Source: Rosa chinensis (lineage: Eukaryota; Streptophyta; Magnoliopsida; Rosales; Rosaceae). Taken from it: a DNA stretch of 64,000 nt. The position numbers and the translations under genes were made by a program. Location: assembly GCF_002994745.2 (NCBI RefSeq), contig NC_037090.1, forward strand, positions 32,718,501 to 32,782,500, in the 5' to 3' direction. Every line of letters starts with the position of its first letter. The stretch's first letter is position 1. The notes beneath the pieces are model-generated. The model worked only from the letters and a program-made list of their open reading frames with translations, searched no databases and was not told where the DNA came from. This document shows, piece by piece, positions 53,967 through 64,000 of the stretch.

Positions 53967-56149
53967 TAAGATAGATTAGTGCAAATGCTTCAAAGTTCTG
54001 AAAGAAAAGGTCCCATTTCGCTTTTTTTTTAGTAGACCGGTTTGACTGCGAAGCGGTGGGGTATGAGAGCTTAATCAAAAGAGGTCTCAACCTAACTTAA
54101 TCTGCTGATGCCATTCTTGGTGGTGTAGTCCCATGAAACCCTGGAATTTTTCTCTGTAGGCTATCTGTCCTTGTAAGCATGCTCCAAAGGTTATTCCAAC
54201 TTGAATTAGTCATTCATGCGCATATTCTGAACTGAGAATACGTGACTTCCTATGAAGTGCCTCATTTATTCTTGTATATGTCATTTTGCTTGAGCTTGCT
54301 GCGTAATGATTATTAATATTATTTCCATATAGTAAATTTTCTGAGATAAATTCTTCTTTTGAAACAGAATAGTTCTTAACTAGTTGTCCTTGTTATCAGG
54401 CAGCGGTGGCAGCAAAATCTAGCATTGTACAAGAGTTGACGGAAATACCTTCTGTTCCGGTAGTCAAGGTTGGTATCTCATGTGTGTTAGTATGAGCATG
54501 TGTGAGAGAGATGCCAATATCCACTAATATTTGGTTCTAGTGGATGGAAGCATTACTTTGCAATTGTGGATAAAATCGATAATCTGCTTACAGGAGCAGC
54601 AGCAGAAACCAGCCGGGAAGAGGAATCCACCTACTTTTCCATTAGGTATGATTGTTAAAGTGAAGCCACAGGCGAAGAAAGCTAAAATTGATCAAGGGGG
54701 CATTGAAGAAGCTACAAGCACAGCGAAAAACCCTTATGTTGATACAGATAAAACTTTAGAGGTAACCAAGACACCTGAGGCTGATACTGATAAGTCCAGT
54801 GTTGTTTCTAAGACTGGTCTTGTTTCATACAGTGATGATAGTGAAGATGACTTGTAGCTTCAATCTTATCTTTAAGGAGGAGTTAATATCAAATGACTAA
54901 TGTGATTTTTTTTTATTGATTTTTGATTCCAGTAGACTAAATAATAAAAGTAGGATTCTGGATATCATTTCATGTTAAATATGCATGTTGAGATAGAAGA
55001 AAGAACATACAAAGAAGCATAGGATAGGACATGATCTGTGACATGGCTTATAAAAAACTCAACAGAGAGAGCTTTTATTTCATCAAAGATTGCACGAATC
55101 AGTGTAAAATGCATCACCAGTGTTTTTTTATCGGGTAGATAGCTAGGTTAATGGATTATAAGTCACAAAAATTTCTGGTTTAGAGGCCGGGTTGCCCTTG
55201 TGGGAGTCTAGTACTCTAGTTAGGCCTGTTGCTGGAAGATTACAATTTTTCACTTTTGGAGAGAAGTCTCTTTCGAGCTAAGGTTATATTACCTTGGGCC
55301 AAAGAAAATTGCTACTTGAGGAAAAATCTACTTACGTTTTACTAAAACATTAAACTGATGCCACAATCCAAGTCCAAAAAGTCAAAAGCTAACTGAACTT
55401 TCGACCACTCAACAGTTTTTTATGATGAAAGTGCTTGTTCAGTTAAAATGTGAGGATTAAAAAGCTTAGGAACTGTCATTGAGTATGCCAGTTAGAATTG
55501 TATCCAATAAAAGAAGTCTTCTGAAGTTGAAATTGTTATAGTGTCAGATTTGATCGACCATATCCTTAGGCGTATTGAATGGATTTGTTTGTTTTTAAGA
55601 AGAAACTAAATGGATTAGTTATTTATCCTCTGATAAAGACATGACAGAAAAATTTGATTATGTCGCCTTTACTTTTTATTTGTTGCTGAAAATGCAGAAA
55701 AATAGTTCAGTTATTGATGAGTATTGTGTAATGTAGGTTTTATTCTTATATTTTCTTTTCTTCTAATTATGAAGCTGTAACATCTGATTTATCCTTTTGA
55801 TTTCTTCAAAGAATTACTTTTAACCCTCTTCTATGCAAGAAAGTACTAGTTGCTAAGTTCAGTGAGTTATATAAGCAAAGTCTTCATAGATACTTGCATT
55901 TTTCTGGTTAAAAATCAAGTTGGTGTTTCTTATTTTTTCGTGGATATGTATGGAGGGTCCTTTTTAAGAATATGTCTTGGAGCTTGAATTCTATGATTAA
56001 AAGTTGAAACATTAGCATACAATCCCCAATATCAATTTTTGAGAGGATTCTTCCTACAAGAATGATTTAAATGATGAGCACGAATGCAATCACGGGAGTT
56101 TGCTTTGGGATAGGCAGATTTCAGATTACTTTCTAATAAGCAATGATAG
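53967..56149 (+). repeat. Segmental duplication, copy B, interrupted by a gypsy element
   Basis: Second copy of 14,529-16,659 in the same orientation, with scattered substitutions and a few indels. It starts inside the counterpart of NIP30 intron 5, includes the last two exons and the 3' flank, and ends abruptly at AATGATAG, where a gypsy LTR begins. In copy A the same site continues uninterrupted. The rest of copy B, if any, lies beyond the right edge of the window. Confidence 0.93.
54400..54857 (+). pseudogene. 5'-truncated duplicate of the NIP30-type gene (exons 6 and 7 only)
   Basis: Exon 6 equivalent 54,400-54,468 and exon 7 equivalent 54,594-54,857 keep splice borders, frame and stop. 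Exon 7 has one extra CAG codon (EQQQKP instead of EQQKP) and a T-to-N change (AKNPYVD instead of AKTPYVD). The first five exons, including the start and the conserved N-terminal domain, are absent from the window, so no complete product can form. Confidence 0.88.
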
Positions 56150-57169
56150 TGTTTGAGCCCAAAAGTAATTTTGGCAAGATCCTTTAGTGGATTTAGAGTT
56201 AAACCATTTCTTTAAAGAACGACAAACTTTAAATATCTTTCGGACTCAAAATCCAATGCACGAAACTCAAATAAATGCATAATACCTGATGGCCAGTCCC
56301 ATGGACCAACTACACGGCCTTACCTCAAATAAAATCATCACCAGGTAAGCGTAGTGAGAGTGTCCACTTACGCCATATCACCTAGAAATAGTGCCACACC
56401 TCAGAGCATAGCGGGCCGATACCTGCGGCCCAAAAATAAGCCTGCTTGGGTTTGGGTTACAGCTTCGCCCATTCTGTAATCCATAAGGAAAACGAAACCT
56501 TATTGGAGTCAAGTAGCAGAGATTGAATAGGAAACTTCAATCAATAATCCTTCTGTGGCAAGGAACAGTCGAAACCCTAGTTATAAATACTAGGTTTCAA
56601 GGACAAAGTAAGATCTCTCTCAAATCAATCAATCCCAGCGATTACAAAGCCTCCCTGGAGCAAACCTTCAACCTCGTTGAAACCCGGTGATCGCGCGCCA
56701 GTCCTAGTCTCTCCAAGAGCCAACTGTCAGCATCACCAGATCAACCCGGCGACCGTGCTTCCAGTCCTAGTCTCCTCGCGAGCCGACTGTTAGTGCTACT
56801 ACCACCGATACAACCAGCGAAGCAAGGGTAACACCCTCGCAACCCAGCGAAGCTAAAGTCACGCTTTAGCAAAACCCTTGCTTTCTCCAAACTTCCCAGT
56901 GATTGCTCTGCTCAGCCTACAACGTTGAGTATCGATTCGGTGACGCGAAGAGATCACATCCAAAGTCCTTATCCGTAAGGCAAGAAGTCCTTTCTCAGAA
57001 GGCTAGAGAAAGAACCCTATGACGAGGTTGGTGCTCTCCTCGTCCACAGCGCTTGAAGAAGAAGTCAGGTCAAGGGACTCTCCCGACGACTGCATCCCAC
57101 GGTGCTGGCACGCCCGCGCACACGCTCAAAAGAGACAGTTTGCAAGCCAACTGGTTTTGGTGCCAAACA
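56150..57169 (+). repeat. 5' LTR of a Tat-type Ty3/gypsy element
   Basis: 1,020 bp, TGTTTGAGCCC ... GTGCCAAACA. Preceded by GATAG, the expected 5-bp target duplication; its partner would be after the 3' LTR, outside the window. Same family as the solo LTR at 8,494-9,313, with an extra ~200-bp block at about 56,200-56,405. It contains TTATAAATACTAGG (about 56,580), a TATA-like box. Confidence 0.93.
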
Positions 57170-57171
57170 TT

Positions 57172-57190
57172 TTGGCATGCCCAGTGGGAC
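57172..57190 (+). promoter_or_regulatory. Primer-binding site region of the gypsy element
   Basis: TTGGCATGCCCAGTGGGAC starts 2-3 nt after the LTR, the position of a tRNA primer-binding site. I do not name the tRNA. Confidence 0.6.
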
Positions 57191-57376
57191 TTGTAATAGT
57201 GTCTCTTCCTGAACGTAGCCATTGGGAAGTCGAGTGAAAACCCTTACCAAAAGGTTTAAGCTAACTGCTCAAGACACAAGACCTCCAGTTACAGACCGCA
57301 CTCTCGTGCGGACTGTCGTGGTCTTTCTGAAGAACAAGTGACTCAACGATTTTCTCATCCTGCTCAATCATCCAAC

Positions 57377-60300
57377 ATGTCAACTGAACGGGAAGAGAAT
57401 CACCCGGCCACTACTGAGGGCCCGAGTGTTACTGCTCATCAGGCCAGCGAGCCTGTTATCCCTACCGCTGTTCCTAATACAGTGGAAAGTGGAGGAAGAG
57501 AGGCTTTCGTCGCGAAGCCTATTCCAGATGGAGCGACCTTGGAGGTGAGGTTCGCGATCATCATGGAGAACATTGAAAATCACCGCAAGAAGATAGCCGC
57601 TGATTTTGAAAGGGAAACCGCGAAGACAGACCGGCTCATGCGCGAGTTAGACCAACGCATCACCCGACATGCAGCAGATACCCAACAACAGATCGCACAA
57701 TCAGAAAGTGCAGTAAGGGCTCATGTCACGGGTGTCGCTAGTGAGCAGAATCAGTGCCAAAAAGAGATCTTGGAGGCCATCGCGAACCAAACCAAGCAGA
57801 CTGCATCAGATATGGCCGGTCTTCGCAAGGATGGCGCTAGCCTCGCAACCGAGGTGGCCATGCAGAGAGCCGAGCTGAACCAGGAAAAAGAAGTGCTGAA
57901 TAAGGCTTTAGGGGACCCTAATGCTCTCCTCGGTTCACTTGGCCAGCCATCTGGTTCTAGCAAGTACGTGCTGCCTAATCAGCGAGAGAAAGCTAGCAGC
58001 AGCACCGCTACACCGGCCGCAACCGTTGGCGCTACGCCACAGAAAGGCAAAGAGCAAGCTATGGTTATCAGTGGCAGCAAAGAGAAAGTCACCTCGGTAG
58101 ACGGACAGACCACCAAGCAGAAGCATCAGACACCGAGAGTCGGTGGAACCGCATCTGGTTCTACCACCTTTGTTCAATATGACAGCGACGGGGCCAAAAA
58201 CGTATATCAGGAACTGCCAGGAAGCTATTATGGTATTGATCAGGCGGGTAACCCAATTAAGATAACAGCCTTGACAAAAGAGAGGCCCATACCAGCATTA
58301 ACTCTTCAGCAACCAGCTACAACCCACGTTGTACATGTAGGAGAAGGGGCAGGAACTCTGAATCAGGCGATACCTTTACAGGCTGCTCGCTATACTGTGG
58401 CAGCACCTCCTCCTCCACCTCCGGGTCCGGAGTATGTGAGACGTGAAGAGGTAGAGGAGATGATCAGGCTGGCTAATCCTAGGACCCAAGTGGATGGGGT
58501 CTATAAGGGACATTTCCCGCCGCATGTAATGCGTTCACCCTTTCCCAGGGGTTATAAAAATATCATTTTTTCTACTTTTTCAGGAGAAGACACAGAGAAT
58601 GCGGCTACTCATCTGGCCAGGTTTAGGGTACAATGTGGCCAGTACCAGAATGATGACATCCTCAAATGCAGGATCTTTGGCACTTCTCTTTCAGGAGCTG
58701 CCTTTAGGTGGTTTTCGAAGCTTCGATCGGGAACCGTAACAGATTGGCCCGTGATGGAGAAGTTATTCCGAGAAACCTTTGGGGCCATTGAACCTGAGGT
58801 TGACTTGGCTTCTCTCACCCAGATGGCCTAACAGCCTACAGAGTCTGCTGTGGCCTATCTTCAGCGCTTCAAAATTCAGAAATCCAAGTTGAATGTCATA
58901 CTGCCCGAGAAGGAGTTAGTCAAACTAGCGGTCAAAGGTTTGGAACCTCGTCAGCGGAAGAAGCAGCATGGCAGCATGATCCAATCAATGGGAGAGCTCA
59001 TCACAGAGGTAGGCAGCTTTGAACATCTCCTCAGGGAAACAGATGCAAGGAAGAATGCATCTAAAGGGATATATGTGCCAGGAAAACATCGCACTGTAGC
59101 GGCCTTGAGCTACCAGCCGGCCACCTATGACCCTTACTACCATCACCACAGTGAAGAAGTGGTTCAGGATGACGATGAGGAAGATGAGAATGATATCGCT
59201 GCCTACGAGTTGACCAGGAGGAAGAATCCAGCCCTGAAGCAACTGAAGATCTCCAAGGAACCTGTCAAGCTCAAATCGATGGCCTTCACCAAACCTGAGT
59301 TCGCGATATATACTTATGATGCCAATAAGGCACATGAGATTCTGGATGAGATGATCGCCGCGAAGATGGTGAAGACCGACTTCGGACCTTTTCCTCGGCC
59401 AGACCAGTTGAAAGGGAAGAAGTACTGCAAATTCCACAACCTGTGGAACCATTATACCGCAGACTGTGTGAAGCTCAAAGACCAGATTCAGGTATGGCTT
59501 AATAATGGCAGTTTGCAGGTGGAAGCCCCAGTGACGGCGGCAGCGCTCATAGACTTAAACCCTTTTCCCGACACCGGGATCAACATGGTCGATGTGAACT
59601 GGGCTAAGCAGAATCAGAGGAAAACGACCTTGGATTTGAGGACCAAGGGGAGCGAAGGAAAATCTGCCGTGGATGAAACCCCTGCAAAGCAGAAGGCTAC
59701 AGCGGCTGGAAAAGCCTCACCTGTGATCCTATGCTCGCGATGTAAAGAAGAGTGTGGCATCCAAGTGTCGCATGAAGAGGTCGAGCAGACATTTCGTTTT
59801 GGCTCTCTCCCGCCCATTAAGTGGGCCTCACCATTGCGGAACTATCAGCCTTCTAGCCCAAGAGGAAAAGAGAAAATGGAGTCACCACCATCCCCAAAGG
59901 ACTCCAACTTATTCAGGAAACTAAAAGCAGCCGCGGTCTACCAAAAACAACAGGAGAAGGCCACGAACGAACGGAAGAATATTCTGACCAAGCCCTACAT
60001 CCCACCTCCTCCAGCTGCCACCATCAAGGAAGGAAAGTGGTACACTAGGGAGAAAGGGAAGGCAGTGGAAATAAGCTCTTCCAGGAAAAGGAAACTACAA
60101 CGCAGGTTTGGGGAAGCCAAGCGCGCTCTAGAGGCTCTGGATCAGGGCCTGATTAAGCCTTCGCAATTGGTCAAATCACTGGAGCAGTATCAGAAGGAAA
60201 TGGAGGCACTCGCTGCCAAGCCATTAGTGGCTCCCCGCAGCCTTCAGAAACAAGCAACAGGGGCAGATAAGCCCAGTGTTTTTTGTAGGATCACCGAAGA

Positions 60301-61495
60301 AAGGATACCTCCACCAGCTCGAAACGTGAGTTCGCCGACAAGGCGACCTCATGTCAGGCGCAGGTTATTTGGCGAAGAACCGGAAGCTAAACCTTCGGTT
60401 TTTGAGAGACTGGGGGGCAAGGAAAAGACTACTAATGTTTTACAATGGAGACCAAAAAGAGTCCAGAGTGTAGTGGTCGCTTCCCCTAAGGCAAGCGCAG
60501 GAGGAGAACCGAAGCCAGACTTGCCAAAGAAGACACCTGTGGTACAGGAACGCGAGCAGTGTAAGGTCAAAGGCCTTACAGAGGAGTCGTTGGTAGATAG
60601 TTTGGCTAAGCAGTTCAATACCGCTGCTCCTATCAAAGAGCCCAAGCTTAATCTGGATGACGACATGGAGGAGACAGATATGGCTGATACGTCTTGCAAC
60701 ATGGTTTACGTACTTCCCGCGCGGTATGCACTGCCGGTCACCGCTCAGGAATGCGTCGAAACTGAGGAAAACAGTGTGCAACCCTTGCAGATCACATCAG
60801 TGGTCACGACACTTGTAGAAGAAGCGGTCTTGCTTGAGACGGAGGATGCTCATAGCAAAGAATTCTTCATGAGCTTCACCAAGCCAACACCTGCGATGAT
60901 CCAACACATGAGACCTCTATATATAACTGCAGAAGTTGGTAGCATCAAGGTTAGTAGGATCATGGTAGATACCGACGCTGCCGTTAATGTTGTCACTACC
61001 AGAACCATGCACTTGCTCGGAATCAAGAAGGAGAAGATTCAGTCCACATCCCTTACGCTCAAGAACTTCGCAAGGACTGTAACAAAAAACCTGGGACTTC
61101 TTTTCTTACGCATCAAGGTTGGCCCAGCTGAGGGAGTTTATGCTTTCTTTGTGACAGATTGTTATGCGGCCTACAGTGCTATTCTGGGCCGAGACTGGAT
61201 CCATAGAAGTTATTGTGTTCCGTTGACTCTTCATCAGGAGCTCGTTATGTGGAACAGGAACACAGATAAGGCGGAGGTGATTAAAGCGGATCCTCATCCA
61301 TTTCCCGTTTCCGCGAACTATGTAGATGTCAGGTACTATTTGGAGCCTATCACTCCATTGCAGGTCAGTGGCATCGATGACAAAGGCCGCCCCATAGGGG
61401 TGACGGCCTCTGAATTAGAACAGTGGGGGCTGACGCTCGCAAAAGAAGGCTTGAAAAGGCCTGGCCATGCTGTGCCCAAACCCTTAAATGATTAA
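57377..61495 (+). pseudogene. Gypsy gag-protease frame with an in-frame stop and altered protease site
   Basis: The frame runs from ATG 57,377 to TAA 61,493-61,495 (1,372 codons) with one internal TAA at 58,829-58,831 (codon 485), inside the retrotransposon gag domain (about codons 395-590). The N-terminal 350 residues are a long charged, coiled-coil-prone region (QRITRHAADTQQQIAQSESA). A knuckle-like CKFHNLWNHYTADC is near 59,427. A lysine-rich segment follows. The aspartic protease site near 60,968 reads IMVDTDAAVN where D-T-G is expected, so the catalytic loop glycine is replaced by Asp. Both defects argue against autonomous activity. Product if intact: virus-like particle protein and protease. 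Confidence 0.88.
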
Positions 61496-64000
61496 TGGAT
61501 TACAACCTTCCAGAGGGAGGGATAGAGGCCTTCCACTCACTGTACGAAAGACTATCATCGTACTTAGTGGAAAAGGAGGCCTATGATCGGGTTGCGACCT
61601 TAGAGGTCATTCATGAAGAAATCTCTGACCAGGAACAAGATGCTGAGGTCAATATTCAGCTCGCTCCAGCAGCGCTGGACGATACACCTCCCAAAGTCAG
61701 AGATCCTACCGAGAAAGTCAATCTCGGAACAACAGATGAGCCTATGGAAGTGGTCATCAGCCCTTACTTAGAGCCTAGTGAGAAACAGAGGCTCATTGAT
61801 TTATTACATGAATTCAAAGACTGCTTTGCGGAGAAGTATGAAGACATGCTCGGCCTGTCACCGGACTTGGTTTGCCATCAACTACCAACACTCCCTGACA
61901 AGAGGCCTGTGAAACAAGAGCCGCGACGAATGAATTCCGAAACCCAAGTCCTCGTCAAAGAGGAAGTTGAAAAAATGCATAAATCGGGCATTATCAGGGT
62001 AGCCAAGTACAATCAGTGGCTATCTAATATCGTGCCAGTTCGCAAGAAGAATGGCAAGATGAGGGTCTGCGTTGACTACAAAGACCTTAATGTCGCTACA
62101 CCTAAAGATATCTACCCCATGCCGGTCGCGGATATGTTAGTAGACGCTGTAGCAGGACATGAATTATTATCTTTCAGGGACGGCAGCGCAGGGTATCACC
62201 AGATTCCAGTCGCAGAAGACGACAAACATAAAACCGCGTTCCGTTGTCCTGGCTTCGCGAGTGTTTTCGAATATGTGGTTATGCCTTTTGGACTGAAAAA
62301 TGCCGGAGCAACGTATCAGAGAGCTATGAACCTGATTTTCCACGACATCCTGGGGAAGATTTTAGAGGTCTACATCGATGACGTAGTGGTGAAGTCTCAG
62401 AAGAAAGGAGACCACATCACTGATCTCAGGAAGGTATTCGAGCGCATGCGGCAACACAAGCTCAGAATGAATCTCGCCAAATGCGATTTTGGAGTTCAAG
62501 CAGGAGATTTCCTGGGATTCATTGTCCATCAGAGGGGCATTGAGGTCCCTGAAGATAAGGCGAGCGCAGTCATCAATGCAACCTCTCTGCGAACGAAAAA
62601 GGACCTACAACGTTTGTTGGGTAAGATTAACTTTCTGCGACGCTTCATCTCTAATTCTGCAGGCAAAATCCAGCCCTTCTCTCCATTGCTGAGACTGCAA
62701 GGTCAGGCTGAGTTTGTATGGGAGCCTAAACATCAAGAGGCTTTTGATAGGATCAAGGCCTACCTCGCGAGTCCGCCAGTGCTTGTTCCTCCGAGGACTG
62801 GATTCCCATTGAAGTTATATATCTCGGCAGCAGAGGCTTCCATTGGCAGCCTGCTCGCCCAGGATGATGAGGAAGGTGTTGAGCACGCTATTTTCTGCCT
62901 CAGTAGGACACTTACAGACTGTGAAACCAGGTATACTCCAATGGAAAAGCTGTGCCTTACATTGTACTTCTCCGCATGCAAGTTGCGGCACTACATGTTA
63001 TCTTTTACTACTTGCATCATCACTCAGACCGACTTGGTCAAATACATGCTATCGCGACCAATCCTGAGAGGCCGCATTGGCAAATGGGTATTGGCCCTAT
63101 CCGAGTTCTCGCTACAATACGTTCCCCAGAAAGCAGTAAAAGGACAGGCCATCGCAGACTTTCTGGCACATCACCCTACCTTGGATATCCCAACGGTGAG
63201 AGAATTAGAGATAGCGACCATAACTACCACCCGACCAGATTTGGCTCGCATTCCAGAGTACGCCATATGGTATCAAGCCATAGTCTCCTTGCAGCCTTGG
63301 GTATTGTTTTTTGAAGGTTCACGAACTGAAACATTAGCAGGGGCAGGAATTGTTCTGGAAAACCCAGCGGGCGATCGTTTCTCTTACTCTTTCCAACTGG
63401 AGTTTAAGTGTACAAACAACCAAGCTGAGTACGAGGCCCTTATTATTGGCCTAGAAGTCTTACTGGAACTGGGGGTAAGAGATGTTCAGGTCCGCGGCGA
63501 TTCCTTAGTTGTGATAAATCAGCTTCAAGAAAAATACAGATGTGCAAGCTACTTGCTCGTCCCTTATTTGAATCGCGCCATTGAGTTGCTGGATCAGTTT
63601 GATGACGTAGGTTTGGAGTACATCCCTCGCGAGCGCAACTTCGCGGCCAATGAGCTCGCTCAGTTGGCTACAGGCATTACATTGAAATATGGGGTTCGTG
63701 AACGCATTCTGAAAGTCGAGCGCCGCACGCTACCTTCATGGCTCGTACGGTCTGACCCTCCTGATGATCCAGTCGTCGCTGTCCTCGAGCCTATTGACGT
63801 TGATTGGCGCATTCCATTGATCAATTACCTCACACAGCCAGACCTGACGGCTGACAAGAGGACTCGTTTTCTTGCCTTAAATTACTTCCTCAAGGACGAT
63901 GAGCTACGTCGACGTGGGGAGGATGGCATAGATTTTCGCTGTGTGTATGGCCACGAAGCAAAACGCCTAATGCGCCAAGCACATACAGGGGTTTTGCAGC
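61495..64000 (+). CDS. Gypsy pol (reverse transcriptase, RNase H, second RNase H), partial
   Basis: A separate frame whose ATG overlaps the gag-protease stop (TAATG, 61,493-61,497) and stays open to the window edge (835 codons seen). Order: reverse transcriptase with VPVRKKNGKMRVCVDYKDLN (about 62,036), SFRDGSAGYHQI, and catalytic YIDD (62,371-62,382, residue 293); RNase H (about 62,730-63,180, including AEASIGSLLAQDD and YTPMEKLCL); then a second, archaeal-type RNase H (about 63,298-63,660: FEGSRTETLAGAGIVLENP, NNQAEYEALIIGLE, VRGDSLVVINQ), the hallmark of the Tat lineage. The first catalytic Asp of that second domain appears as Glu (residue 607). Integrase is expected beyond the edge. The start codon could instead be reached by frameshifting from gag. 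Confidence 0.9.
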   Translation, partial: MDYNLPEGGIEAFHSLYERLSSYLVEKEAYDRVATLEVIHEEISDQEQDAEVNIQLAPAALDDTPPKVRDPTEKVNLGTTDEPMEVVISPYLEPSEKQRLIDLLHEFKDCFAEKYEDMLGLSPDLVCHQLPTLPDKRPVKQEPRRMNSETQVLVKEEVEKMHKSGIIRVAKYNQWLSNIVPVRKKNGKMRVCVDYKDLNVATPKDIYPMPVADMLVDAVAGHELLSFRDGSAGYHQIPVAEDDKHKTAFRCPGFASVFEYVVMPFGLKNAGATYQRAMNLIFHDILGKILEVYIDDVVVKSQKKGDHITDLRKVFERMRQHKLRMNLAKCDFGVQAGDFLGFIVHQRGIEVPEDKASAVINATSLRTKKDLQRLLGKINFLRRFISNSAGKIQPFSPLLRLQGQAEFVWEPKHQEAFDRIKAYLASPPVLVPPRTGFPLKLYISAAEASIGSLLAQDDEEGVEHAIFCLSRTLTDCETRYTPMEKLCLTLYFSACKLRHYMLSFTTCIITQTDLVKYMLSRPILRGRIGKWVLALSEFSLQYVPQKAVKGQAIADFLAHHPTLDIPTVRELEIATITTTRPDLARIPEYAIWYQAIVSLQPWVLFFEGSRTETLAGAGIVLENPAGDRFSYSFQLEFKCTNNQAEYEALIIGLEVLLELGVRDVQVRGDSLVVINQLQEKYRCASYLLVPYLNRAIELLDQFDDVGLEYIPRERNFAANELAQLATGITLKYGVRERILKVERRTLPSWLVRSDPPDDPVVAVLEPIDVDWRIPLINYLTQPDLTADKRTRFLALNYFLKDDELRRRGEDGIDFRCVYGHEAKRLMRQAHTGVLQ

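Overview
This is plant nuclear DNA, almost certainly from a eudicot. The genes carry short introns with GT..AG borders, the intergenic DNA is AT-rich, and about two thirds of the window is transposable-element sequence of many ages nested in one another. The repeat families and the gene set look like Rosaceae (Fragaria/Rosa-like) to me, but that is an impression and not a tested result.

Layout. 1-6,020: an old minus-strand Ty1/copia element, cut near position 790 by a minus-strand LTR that runs off the left edge. 6,021-13,350: repeat-rich spacer with a candidate DNA transposon, a clean solo LTR (GTAAG target duplication), two LINE remnants and a diverged copy of a long LTR. 13,353-15,423: an intact seven-exon gene for a FAM192A/NIP30-type nuclear protein. 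17,880-21,650: a LINE remnant, a MITE carrying a nested LINE-like insertion with a 19-bp target duplication, and a 1.6-kb terminal-inverted-repeat element. 23,002-30,141 (minus): a complete 12-exon ABCB (P-glycoprotein-like) transporter of 1,295 residues, with a 1.7-kb Helitron in intron 8. 30,181-37,291: a very young Ty1/copia element sitting 40 bp upstream of the ABCB start codon, flanked by a 120-bp duplication of ABCB exon 1 instead of a normal 5-bp target duplication. 37,408-40,895: the displaced ABCB 5' region and an orphan exon of a mitochondrial-type ribosomal protein L21 gene. 40,998-44,075: a 3.1-kb solo LTR (AAAAG duplication). 44,255-46,474: a ~505-bp tandem repeat and a perfectly bounded 1.1-kb foldback Mutator-like MITE (9-bp duplication). 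46,484-51,337: little that can be assigned. 51,338-53,021 (minus): a plant transposon-associated type gene with a 1-bp frameshift. 53,967-56,149: a second copy of the last two exons and 3' flank of the NIP30 gene. 56,150-64,000: a Tat-type Ty3/gypsy element inserted into that copy, running off the right edge.

Main biological point: the two recent events concern host genes. The young copia element has cut the ABCB coding region off from its native promoter and left a decoy first exon that would yield a truncated peptide. The gypsy element has entered a partial NIP30 duplicate whose uninterrupted counterpart (the empty site) lies 39 kb away in the same window. The most unusual non-genic signal is a 12-bp repeat (GTAACTGACCAT-like) that occurs both in the untranslated leader of the young copia element and, as a tetrapeptide repeat, inside its polyprotein between integrase and reverse transcriptase.
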